From: Pseudomonas mandelii
Lineage (GTDB): Bacteria; Pseudomonadota; Gammaproteobacteria; Pseudomonadales; Pseudomonadaceae
DNA length: 64,000 nt
Assembly: GCF_024138395.1 (NCBI RefSeq)
Contig: NZ_JAMYDU010000001.1
Coordinates: forward strand, 1 to 64,000
Reading direction: 5' to 3'
Position numbers and translations under genes: made by a program. The notes under the pieces are model-generated. The model ran no database searches, was not told the origin of the DNA, and saw only the letters and a program-made list of their open reading frames with translations. Below are positions 26,901 through 47,200 of the stretch, piece after piece (position 1 is the first letter of the stretch; the number at the start of each line of letters is the position of its first letter).

Positions 26901-27374
26901 GGCGGAGCAGGCGATTCTGCGCCAGCAAATCCGCGCCTCGCTGCAGAAGAACCTGCCGGACTACATGGTGCCCCGCCATTTGCTGCTGTTGCCGCGCCTG
27001 CCCCTGACTCCCAGCGGCAAACTCGACCGCAAGGCCTTGCCGATCCCCGATCCGAGCCAATTACAAAGCACTTATCGCGCCCCGCAAACCGACACCGAAC
27101 AGGCGCTGGCGCAGATCTGGATCGAGGTGCTGCAGGTGCCACGGGTCAGTATCGATGATCATTTCTTCGAGTTGGGCGGGCACTCGTTGCTGGCCGCGCA
27201 AGTGATCGCGCGAATCAAAAGCCAATTGGGCGTGGTGCTGCCGTTGCGCAGTCTGTTCGAGACACCGCGGCTGGGCGATCTGGCGCTGGAACTGGCCGCG
27301 CTGGCGGGCGGTGCAAGCGATAACGACTGGTCCGACATGGATCAGTTCATGAGTTCTTTGGAGGGAGTAGAAGT

Positions 27375-27378
<4 letters not shown>
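23971..27378 (+). CDS. Pyoverdine peptide synthetase, module 1 (C-A-T, Lys)
   Basis: Predicted 1135 aa, one complete module. The condensation domain (about 45-480) has HHIIADGWS at 182 and an LCL-type N-terminus. The adenylation domain (about 500-1015) has YTSGSTGRPKG at 667. The carrier domain has the phosphopantetheine Ser1072 in LGGHSLL, of the type not followed by epimerization. Reading the ten specificity positions against GrsA gives D-G-E-D-H-G-T-V-V-K, the code I know for lysine in pyoverdine synthetases. It starts with a C domain, so it must accept the chromophore peptide made by PvdL, which is not in the window. The stop overlaps the next start (ATGA). Confidence 0.9.
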
Positions 27379-35195
<7,817 letters not shown>

Positions 35196-35207
35196 GGGGA
35201 ACAACGC

Positions 35208-38200
35208 GTGCAAGAGTTAATCGAGTCGGTAGGACAACTTTCGGCTAAGCAAAGAAAGGCTCTGGCGGTTCTGCTCAAGCAGAAAGGCGTCAACCTTTTT
35301 GACATTGCCCCGGTTTTCAAGCGCACGGCTGAAGAACCGTTGTTGCTGTCCTACGCTCAACAGCGCCAGTGGTTTCTCTGGCAATGGGCGCCGCACAGCG
35401 CGGCCTACAACATTCCGACAGCCCTGCGCTTGCAGGGCCCGCTGGATGTGGCCGCGTTGCAGCGCAGCGTCCAGGCGCTGATTGAACGACACGAAACCTT
35501 GCGCACGGTGTTCACTCAAGACGCCGGGCAACCCTTGCAAACGATCTTGCCCGCAGGATCGTTTGCCCTGGATATTCACGAGCTGAGCCCTGAGCTGGCG
35601 GCAACCCCGGAGGCGTCGATCCAGGCCTTCGTCCAGACCCAGAGCCAGCAAGCTTTCGATTTGCAGACCGGCCCGCTGTTGCGCGCGGCCCTGCTGCAAG
35701 TCACCCCGCATGATCACGTGCTGGTGCTGACCCTGCACCACATCGTGTCGGACGGTTGGTCGTTGCAGGTGATGATCGAGGAATTGGTGCAGTTGTATGC
35801 CGGTTTCAACCTCGGGCATGACGCCGGGCTGCCAACCTTGCCGATTCAATACGCCGACTACGCCCTGTGGCAGCGGCAGTGGATGGAGGCCGGCGAACAG
35901 GAACGTCAACTGGCCTACTGGCAACAAAAACTCGGCGGCGAGCAACCGGTGCTGGAGCTGCCCACTGACCGCGCGCGTCCGGTGGAACAGAGCTTTGCCG
36001 GGGCCAGCCACAACCTGATTCTGGACCCGACGCTGAGCGACAGCCTCAAGGCCTTCGCCCGACGGGAAAACGTCACGCTGTTCGTGCTGTTGCTGGCCTC
36101 GTTCCAGGCCTTGTTGCACCGCTACAGCGGCCAGGCCGACATCCGCGTCGGTGTGCCGGTGGCCAACCGTGGGCGCGTGGAGATCGAGCGTCTGATCGGT
36201 TTCTTCGTTAACACCCAAGTGCTCAAGGCGGACGTCGACGGGCAAGCCAGCTTCGTCGATCTGCTGCGCCAGGTTCGGCAAACCGCCCAGGAAGCCCAGG
36301 CGCACCAGGACCTGCCGTTCGAACAACTGGTGGAAGCCCTGGAGCCGGGACGCAGCCTGAGTCACAGCCCGTTGTTCCAGGTGATGTTCAATCACCAGGC
36401 CGAAAGCCGGATCAGTGTCGAGACTCGGTTGAACGGCTTGAGTATCGAGCCGCTTGAATGGCAGAGCGCAACCGCGCAGTTCGATCTGGTGCTGAACACC
36501 ACCGAGCAGGCCCATGGCATTGAAGCGGTGCTCAAATACGCCACCGATTTGTTCGAGCCTGCGACCATCGAGCGTCTGGCGCAGCATTGGCGCAACCTGC
36601 TGCGGGCGATCGTTCAGGACCCGACCCAGCGTATTGCCCAGCTGCCGGTGCTTGATGACGCGCAGCAACAGCAACTGCTCGCGCACTGGAACCCTGGTCC
36701 GGTGGTGCACCCGGTCAGCCAGTGCATTCATCAGTTGATCGAGGCGCAGGCCGAGCGTCATCCGCAGGCGCCAGCGGTGGTGTTCGCCGGGCAACGGCTG
36801 ACGTATGCCGAACTCAATTGCCAGGCCAACCAATGGGCGCATCAGCTGATCGCCCGTGGCGTCGGCCCCGATGTTCGAGTGGGCGTGGCGGTGGAGCGTT
36901 CGCTGGACATGATCGTCGCCATTGTCGCTGTGCTGAAGGCCGGTGGCGCTTATGTGCCGCTGGACCCGAGCTATCCCGACGACCGTTTGCGCTACATGAT
37001 CGAGGACAGCGGGATCGAGCTGTTGCTGACTCAGGGACATTTGCTGGCGCAGTTGCCGATTCCACCGGGGCTGGCGTGTCTGGATCTGAATCAACCGCTA
37101 CAGGACAGCAGCACGGCCAATCCACCTTGCCGGACCACCGTAGACAACCTCGCGTATGTGATTTACACCTCCGGATCCACCGGCAAGCCCAAAGGCGCGT
37201 TGCTGCCCCATGGCAATGTCATTCGCCTGTTCAGCGCCACCGATCACTGGTTCGGTTTCGGCCCTCAGGACAGCTGGACCCTGTTCCATTCGTACGCGTT
37301 CGATTTCTCGGTCTGGGAAATTTTCGGCGCGCTACTCCACGGCGGCAAACTGGTGGTGGTGCCCCACGACGTCACCCGTTCGCCGGAAGAGTTCTACAGC
37401 TTGCTCTGTGATGAACAAGTCACCGTTCTGAACCAGACGCCGTCGGCGTTCAAACCGCTGATGCAAGTGGCCAGTGCTTCGTCGCGCAATCATGCGCTGC
37501 GTTACGTGGTGTTTGGTGGCGAAGCGCTGGAAATGCAGAGCCTGCGTCCCTGGTTCGAACGTTTCGGCGATCGCGCGCCGACCCTGATCAACATGTATGG
37601 CATCACCGAAACCACCGTGCATGTGACCTATCGCCCGCTGTCCATGGCGGACTTGCAACAGACCCATAGCAGCCCGATCGGCGAGCCGATTGTCGACCTG
37701 TCGTGGTACTTGCTCGACGACGCGCTGAACCTGGTGCCCCAAGGGTGCATCGGCGAGTTGTACATCGCCGGGGCCGGGCTCGCGCGGGGGTATTTGAACC
37801 AGCCAGGCATGAGCGCCACCCGGTTCGTTCCGGATCCGTTTAACCCTGTGGCCGGCGAACGCTTGTACCGCACCGGCGACCTGGCGCGGCTGCGCGGCGA
37901 CGGTGTGATCGAGTACATCGGCCGTATCGACCATCAGGTGAAGATTCGCGGTTTCCGTATCGAGCTGGGGGAAATCGAAACCCAATTGCTCAACCATGAC
38001 GCGGTGCGTGAAGCCGTGGTGCTGGCGGTCGAAGGGCTCAGTGGGCAGCAACTGGCTACCTGGATCGTGCCGAGCGAACCACTGGACGCGGACGCCCATG
38101 CCGGCTTGCGCGATTCGATCAAGGCGCAATTGCGTGAAACCCTGCCGGACTACATGGTGCCGGTCAGCTGGGTATTCCTCGACCGCCTGCCGCTGACGGC

Positions 38201-41200
38201 CAACGGCAAGCTCGATCGCAAGCAATTGCCCAACCCTGATGTGAGCCTGGTGCAAGAGGCTTATGCGGCACCGCGCAGCGAACTCGAACAGCGTTTGGCC
38301 GAGATCTGGCAGGACGTATTGAAAGTCGAGCGGGTCGGGCTCAACGACAATTTCTTCGAACTGGGCGGCGATTCGATCATCTCGATTCAGGTGGTCAGCC
38401 GGGCGCGTCAGGCGGGCATCCGCTTCTCGCCCAAAGACATCTTCCAGCACCAGACCGTACAACGCCTGGCCACCGTCGCACAGCAGAGCGATGCGGTGCA
38501 GGCGATGCAAGGTGATGTGCTTGGCGCTGCCGTGCTGACCCCGATTCAACAGTACTTTTTCGCCACCGACATTCCCCAGCGTCAGCACTGGAACCAGTCG
38601 ATCCTGATGACCCCGGCCGAACCTCTGCAAGCGGCTGCGCTGGAGCAGGCCCTGGAACATCTGCAACGGCATCACGATGCCTTGCGTCTGCGCTATCGCC
38701 AGACCGCAGATGACTGGGCGCAGGAGCATGCCGCCGTCGATCAGCCGAACGCACTGCTGCGCACCGTGGCGTTGCCAGACAGCGAGGCGTTGCCGGCGCT
38801 GTGCCTGGCGTTGCAGCGCAGCTTGAACCTGAGCGATGGCCCGTTGATCCGCGCGGCATTGGTGGATTTGCCCGACGCCAGCCAGCGACTGCTGTTGGTG
38901 ATCCACCATTTGGTGGTCGATGGTGTGTCGTGGCGGATCCTGCTGGAAGACCTGCAAACCGCTTATCAACAACTGAGCGCCGGGACGCCGTTGCGCCTGC
39001 CGGCCAAGACCACGGCGTTCAAGGATTGGGGCGAACGCCTGCAAGGTTATGCGCACAGCGCCGGGCTGGAAACCGAGCTGGATTACTGGCGCGGGCAACT
39101 GGCCGAAGCGCCGGCGGACTTGCCGCTGGACAACCCTGATGGACAACTGCAGAACCGTTTCGAGCGCAGCGTCGATACGCGTCTGGATGCCGAGCGCACT
39201 CGCCAACTGCTGCAACAGGCGCCGGCGGTGTATCGCACTCAGGTCAATGATTTGCTGTTGACCGCACTGGCCCGGGTTTTGTGTGAGTGGACCGCCTCCG
39301 ACAGCGCCCTGGTGCAGCTCGAAGGGCATGGCCGCGAAGACCTGTTTGACGATCTTGATCTGAGCCGTACCGTGGGCTGGTTCACCAGCATGTTCCCGGT
39401 GCGCCTGACTCCGCAGGCCAGCCTCGAAGCGTCCATCAAGGGCATCAAGGAACAACTGCGCTCGATCCCGAACAAAGGCATCGGCTTTGGCTTGCTGCGG
39501 TATCTGGGCAGCGACGCTGCGCAGGCAGCCCTGAGCGGCTTGTCCCAACCCAAGGTGACGTTCAACTACCTGGGGCAGTTCGATAACAACTTCGACGAAG
39601 GCGCCCTGTGGGTGCCGGCCACCGAAGACAAGGGCGCCGGGCAGGACGAACAGGCGCCGATGAGCAACTGGCTGACCATCGACGGCCGCGTCTACCAGGG
39701 GCAATTGAGCCTGACCTGGACCTACAGCGGTGACGTGTTCGAGGAGGCGACCATCAACGCCCTGGCTCGCGCGTATGAAGTCGCGCTGGGTGAGTTGATC
39801 GACCATTGCCTGAACCATCCGAGCGGCGGCCTGACCCCTTCCGATGTGCCATTGGCCGGGTTGTCCCAAACGCATCTGGACAGCCTGCCAATCGCCGCGC
39901 AGCGCATCGAGGACATTTACCCGCTGGCGCCGATGCAGCAGGGCATTCTGTTCCACAGCCTGTACGATGCCGATGCCAGCGCTTACGTCTATCAGATGCT
40001 GCTGGATATCGACGGTCTGGACGTAGCGCGCTTCCAGCAAGCGTGGCAGCGGGTGGTGGATCGTCATGAAGTGCTGCGCGCCGGTTTCATCTGGGGTGGC
40101 GACGGTCTCGATACACCGCTGCAAGTGATCTATCGCCAGCTGACCCTGGAAATGCCGGAAGTGGATGTGCGCGCAGAGCCGGATCTGCAAGCCGCGCTTG
40201 AGGCCCGTGCCTTGGCCGATCGCGAACGCGGTTTCGACTTGCAGAATCCGCCGCTGCTGCGCTTGTGCCTGTTGCGCACCGCCGATGACCGTCATCGCCT
40301 GATCTTCACCTGCCACCATATTCTCATGGACGGCTGGAGCAACTCGCGGATGTTTGGCGAAGTGCTGCAGGATTACGCCGGGCATCCGGTGTCGAGTGCG
40401 CAGGGCCGTTATCGCGACTTCCTGGCCTGGCTGCAACGCCAGGACAAGGACGCGGCGCAAGCCTTCTGGCGCGGGCAGTTGGCCGAACTGGACGAACCGA
40501 CGCGATTGGCCTCGGCCTGCCACGGGCAAACCGTGCCCGGCCCCGGCAAAGGCGTGCATAAGCTGACCTTTGACGCAGCCTTCACCCAGCGCCTCAACGG
40601 TTTCTCGCGCCAACAGCAAGTGACGCTCAACAGTTTGGTGCAAGCCGCGTGGCTGCTGGTGTTGCAGCGCTACACCGGGCAAAGCAGTGTTGCGTTCGGC
40701 GCGACGGTGTCCGGTCGCCCGGTGGACCTGCCGGGTATCGAGCAACAGTTGGGCCTGTTCATCAATACCCTGCCGGTGATCGCCAGCCCGCAAGCGACGT
40801 GCAATGTCAGAGACTGGGTGCGCAGCGTGCAGGATAAGAACCTGCTGCTGCGCGATTACGAACAGACGCCGTTGCAAGACATTCAACGCCTGGCCGCGCT
40901 CAACGGCGAAGCATTGTTCGACACCTTGCTGGTGTTCGAAAACTACCCGGTGTCCGACACCCTGGAGGCCAATCCGGGCGGCTTGCGTTTCAGCGGCCTC
41001 GAACACCGTGAGCAAACCAACTATGGCCTGACGCTGATCGCCGGTGCCGGCGAAGTACTGAGCCTGGACTTCAACTACCTCACCGAACACTTCGCCGAGC
41101 GCAGCATTGTCGGCCTGGCCGCTCATCTGGAAGAAGTGCTGCGCCAGTTCCTCGACGCACCGCAACGCTTGCTGGGCGAGATCGGTCTGTTGCCGGCGAG

Positions 41201-44200
41201 CGAGCTGCGCACGCTTGCCGAATGGAATGACCATCACGCCGCGTATCCGACCCAAGCCTTGATCCATCAAGGCTTCGAAGCCCAGGTCGAAGCGCGGCCA
41301 CAGGCGATTGCCTTGCGCCATGCCGGTGCTGGGTTGACCTATGCCGAACTCAATCGCCGCGCCAATCAACTGGCCCGTCATCTGCAAACCCTGGGTGTCG
41401 GCGCGGAAATCCGCGTGGGCGTGGCGATGCCCCGTTCCGCCGAACTGGTGATTGCCCTGATGGCGGTGCTCAAGGCCGGCGGCACCTACGTGCCGCTGGA
41501 CCCGGACTACCCGGCGGATCGCGTGGCCTACATGCTCGACGACAGTCAGGCGCGGGTGTTGCTGACTCAGCCGCATTTGCTGTCGCAATTGCCCGAGACC
41601 CAGGCCCAAGTGGTGTGGGTCGAGGCGGGCGGTCAGGCCTTCGCCGACCTGGCGTCGCACAACCTTGAGGGCGGGATTGATTCGGCCAACCTGGCTTATG
41701 TGATTTATACCTCCGGTTCCACCGGTAAACCCAAAGGCGTGGCGATTGCTCATCGCAACGTGCAGGCGCTGATTCACTGGTCGCACGAGGTCTACAGCGA
41801 GGAAGAGCTGCAAGGCGTGCTGGCCTCGACTTCGGTGTGCTTCGACCTGTCGGTGTGGGAGATTTTCGTCACCCTGGCCCGCGGCGGTTCGATCATCATG
41901 GCGCGCAACGCCCTGGAATTGCCGGACCTGCCGGAACGCGATCAGGTTCGCCTGATCAACACCGTGCCGTCGGCCATTGCAGCCTTGCAGCGCGCCGGGC
42001 AGATCCCTTCAGGTGTGCGCATCATCAACCTTGCGGGTGAACCGCTCAAACAAGGCCTGGTGGACACGCTGTACCGCGAGACCTCGGTCGAGCACGTTTA
42101 CGATTTGTACGGGCCGTCGGAAGACACTACCTATTCGACCTGCACCCGTCGCGAAGCCGGCGGTCAGGCGAACATCGGTCGGCCGCTGGTGAATACCACC
42201 GCGCACTTGCTCGACGGCCAGTTGCAGGCCGCGCCGATTGGCGTTGCGGCCGAGTTGTACCTGGCTGGCGACGGCATTACCCGTGGCTATCTGTTCCGTC
42301 CGGGCCTGACCGCCGAGCGCTTTGTGCCCAACCCGCTGGCCAGCAATGGCGAACGGATGTACCGCACCGGCGACATGACCCGTTTGCGTGACGACGGCCT
42401 GATCGAATACATCGGACGCATCGACCATCAGGTCAAGGTGCGCGGGTTCCGTATCGAACTGGGTGAAATCGAAGCGCGCCTGCTGGCCCACGACAGCGTG
42501 CGCGAAGGCGTGGTGCTGGCGGTGGAAGGTCATAGCGGCCAGCAGTTGGTGGCCTATGTGGTGCCGGTGCAGTCCGACCTGAGCCCACAACAGCAGGACG
42601 ATCTGAGCGAAGCGCTCAAGGCCGGACTCAAGGCACATCTGCCGGATTACATGGTGCCGGCGCAATGGGTGTTCATCGAACAACTGCCGCTGACCCCCAA
42701 CGGCAAACTCGACCGCAAGGCCTTGCCGACCCCGGACGCCAGCCAGCTGCAACGCGATTACGTGGCACCGCGCACCGCGCTGGAACAGCAGATTGCCGGG
42801 ATCTGGCAAGACATTCTGAAACTTACGCGGGTCGGTGTGACCGACAACTTCTTCACCCTGGGCGGCGATTCGATCATCTCCATTCAGGTGGTGAGCCGGG
42901 CGCGTCAGCAGGGAATCAGCTTCACGCCCAAGGATCTGTTCCAGCAGCAGACCGTCCAGGGACTGGCCACTGTCGCGCAGCTCGGCAAAGCCCTGGCGCC
43001 AACCGATCAAGGCCCGGTGACAGGTGAGACACCGTTGCTGCCGATTCAGCAATGGTTTTTCGAACAACCCTTGCCGCAGCGTCATCACTGGAATCAGTCG
43101 GTGCTGCTCAAACCGTTGAACCCTCTGGTGTCCGCGCCGCTTGAGCAGGCCTTGCACGCGCTGATCGATCATCACGACGGCCTGCGCCTGGGCTTTACAC
43201 AAAACCCAGGCAGCTGGTCGGCGAGCTATCGGACCGTAGAACAACAGCGCCTGTCGCCGTTGTGGCAGGAATCGGTCAGTGATGCCGCCCACCTGGAACG
43301 CGTCGCCGAACAAGCCCAATGCAGCCTGGATCTGCAACAAGGCCCGTTGTTGCGCGCGGTGTTGTTTGATTTGCCTGAGGGCGAACAGCGCTTGTTGTTG
43401 ATCGTTCATCACCTGGTGGTCGATGGTGTGTCGTGGCGGATCCTGCTGGAGGATTTGCAGGGCAGCTACCGCCAGTTACTGGCCGGCGAACCGTTGGCAT
43501 TGGCGGCCAAGACCACGTCCTTCAAGCATTGGGCGGAGCAATTGCAACGTCACGCCCGCAGTGAATCGCTGCTTGAACAATTGCCTTACTGGCAGGCGCA
43601 GCGCTCGGACGGCGCGCCGCTGCCGCAAGATAACCCCCAGGGCAGCCTGCAGAGCCGCCATGCCTTGACGCTTTACAGTCGCCTGAACCCGACCTTGACC
43701 CGACGACTGCTGCAGCAGACCCCGGCGGCTTACCGCACACAGGTCAACGACCTGTTGCTGACAGCGCTGGCACGGGTGATCGCCCGTTGGAGCGAACAGT
43801 CGTCGGTGCTGATTCAGCTCGAAGGCCATGGTCGTGAAGATCTGTTCGACGGCCTCGATCTGACCCGCACAGTAGGCTGGTTCACCAGCCTGTTCCCGGT
43901 CAAATTGACCCCGACCCAGGAGCTGGCCGGCTCGATCAAGCAAATCAAAGAGCAACTGCGCGCGATTCCGGATCGTGGCATGGGTTACGGTGTGCTGCGT
44001 TATCTGGGTGACGAGGCTTGCCAGGCGTCGCTGCGGACCCTGCCGACACCGCGTATCACCTTCAACTACCTGGGCCAGTTCGATGGCAGCTTCGATAGCC
44101 AGAGCGGTGCCTTGTTTGTGCCGGCCGATGAGGTCAAGGGCACAGAGCACAGTAACGATGCGCTGCTGGGTAACTGGCTGACGCTCAATGGCCAGGTGTA

Positions 44201-47200
44201 CGGCGGCGAGTTGAGTGTCGGCTGGTCCTTCAGCACGCACATGTTCAACGCCTCGACCATCGAACGCTTGGCCGAGGAGTACGCCCGGGAACTGGAGTTG
44301 CTGATCGAGCATTGCTGCCAGCCGGACAGCCACGGAGTCACGCCGTCGGATTTCCCGTTGGCGCACCTGGATCAGGCCCGACTGGACGCCTTGCCGGTAG
44401 CCCCGTCGCGGATCGAAGACATTTATCCGCTGTCGCCGATGCAAGAGGGCATGCTGTTCCACACCTTGTCGGACAATGGTTCGAGCCTGTACGTCAATCA
44501 GATCAGTTTGCCGGTGGGCGGTCTGGATGTTGAGCGTTTCCGCAAGGCCTGGGAGGCGGTCATCGAGCGTCAGGCGATCCTGCGCACCAGCTTCCATTGG
44601 CACGATGGCTTGGCCAAACCGCTGCAAATTGTCCAGCGTCAGGCAACGCTCGATTTGCAGGTGCTCGACTGGCGCGATCGCGACGCCAGCGAGGCGGACA
44701 TCGCCGCGCGGGCCGCCGAGGACCGCGCGCGAGGCTTCGAGCTGACCCAGGCGCCACTGCAACGAGTGTTGTTGATTCGCAGCACTGAAGATCAGTATCA
44801 AATGGTCTGGACCAGTCACCATATCCTGATGGACGGCTGGAGCAGTTCGCGGCTGTTTGGTGAGGTGATCCAGCACTACGCCAAGGGTGAAATCAGCGCT
44901 GAAAACGGCCGCTACCGCGACTTCATCGCCTGGTTGCAAGCCCAGGACCAGGACGCCCGGGAGTTGTTCTGGAAAGCCCGGCTGGCCCCGGTCAACGAGG
45001 CGACGGCGCTGAGCCAGGCCATCCATCCACGGCATGTGTCCGATGAACCCGGCCACAACGCCATTTACTCCCACTGGAACGCGCAACAGACCGGTCGCTT
45101 GCTGCAGTTCTGCCGCGATCTGCGGATTACGCCGAACACGTTGATCCAGGGCGCATGGTTGCTGCTGTTGCAGCGCTACACCGGGAAAAACACCGTGACC
45201 TTTGGTGCCACGGTGTCCGGGCGTCCCGAGAGTTTGCCCAATGTCGGCAACATGCTGGGTCTGTTCATCAACACCTTGCCGATCATTCAGACGCTGGAAC
45301 CGGATCAACCTCTGGCAGACTGGCTGAACCGGATCCAGGCTTACAACCTGGATATCCGCGACCATTCCCAGGCTCCGTTGGCGGATGTGCAACGCTGGTC
45401 CGGCCTGGGCGGGCAGGCGCTGTTCGACAGCATCATCGTGTTCGAGAACTACCCGATCGACGACCGCCTGCAAGAGGACAACGATACCGGCCTGAGCTTC
45501 GGCAAATCCATCGGCCATGACGTGACGAACGTGCCGATGGACCTGGCGGTGACGCTCGGCGACGAACTGTCGATTGAATACCTGTACCTGCGCAGCCACT
45601 TCAGTGCCGAGGCAGTGGAGGGGATTCGCCTGACGCTGGAAAACACCCTTGAGGCGATGATGCGTGCGCCTCACGAACGTCTGGGCAACCTGAAGCGCCT
45701 GTCGCTCGAGCAATGGCAAGCGATGCAGACCTGGAGCGCCGAGCCGTCAGCGGATCATCAGCCACAGCTGTTGCCGGAGCTGATCAGCCGACACGCACTG
45801 ACTCAGCCCGAGGCCATTGCGGTGCAATGTGCCGGGCTGAGCCTGAGTTACGGCGAACTGGAACGACGGGCCAATCGTCTGGCCCATTGCTTGATCGAGC
45901 ATGGTGCGGGGCCGGAAGTGGTGATCGGCGTGGCACTGCCGCGTTCGCTGGAAATGGTCGTCAGCTTCCTCGCCGTGCTCAAAAGCGGCGGGGCCTATGT
46001 GCCGTTGGACATCGATTATCCGCCGGAGCGTCTGGCGTACATGATCGAAGATTCCGGCATGGCGTTGCTGCTGACCCAGAGCAGCCTGCGGACGACGTTA
46101 CCGGCGCCCGAGGGGCTGTTGCGCCTTGAGCTGGATCATCTCGACGAGTCCCGTTATGGCGATGAGGCGCCGGTGTGCCGCGTGCTGGAGCAAGGGTTGG
46201 CTTATCTGGTTTACACCTCGGGTTCCACCGGACGGCCAAAAGGCGTGGCGGTGACTCAGGGACCCCTGAGCATGCACTGTCAGGCCATCGCCAAACTGTA
46301 TGAAATGGACACCCGCAGCTGCGAGCTGCACTTCATGTCGTTCGCCTTCGACGGTGCTCATGAGCGCTGGTTGAGTACGCTGTACAGCGGCGGCCGGCTG
46401 GTGATGCGCGATGGTTGCCTGTGGACGCCGGAGCAGACTTATCAGGCACTGCACGAGTACGGCGTGACCATCGCCTGCTTCCCGCCGGCCTACCTCAAGC
46501 AACTGGCCGAGTACGCTGCGGCCAGCGCAATTGCACCGCCTCCGGTGCGCATCTATTGCTTCGGCGGCGATGCGGTGCCGGACCAGACTTTCGAACAGGT
46601 CAAGGCGGCGCTGCGCCCCGAGTACTTCACCAACGGCTACGGCCCGACGGAAACCGTGGTCACGCCGATGCTTTGGAAAGTGCCGGTGAGCCAGCAATGT
46701 GAAGCGGCTTATGCGCCGATCGGCCGGGCGGTGGGCGCGCGTTCCCTGTATGTGCTGGATGAAGAGCTGAATCCGCTGCCGCCAGGTTTTGCCGGCGAGT
46801 TGTACATCGGTGGCTACGGGGTTGCCCGTGGTTATCACGGTCGGCCAGACCTGACCTGCGAACGCTTCGTGCCCAACCCGTTTGCCAGCGGCGAGCGGTT
46901 GTACCGCACCGGCGACCTGGTACGCTTGCGCCAGGACGGCGTGGTCGATTACGTCGGCCGCATCGACCATCAAGTCAAAGTGCGCGGGTTCCGTATCGAG
47001 CTGGGGGAAGTCGAGGCCAGCCTGCGGCAACTGGCGCAGGTCAACGATGCCTTGGTGATCGCCCGGGACAGCGCCTCCGGCAAGCAACTGATCGGTTACG
47101 TCGTCACTGACGCCGGCCAGCAGCTAGGCGATGAACTCAAGGCCGGTCTGCGCACCACCTTGCCGGAATACATGGTGCCGGCGCAGATCGTTTGCCTCAG

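Noticed and set aside
37332..41813. A 1493-codon open frame on the minus strand, and several other long minus frames under the NRPS genes
   Set aside because: They lie antisense to clear NRPS modules with intact motifs, have His/Gln/Arg-rich composition typical of GC-rich shadow frames, and show no domain.
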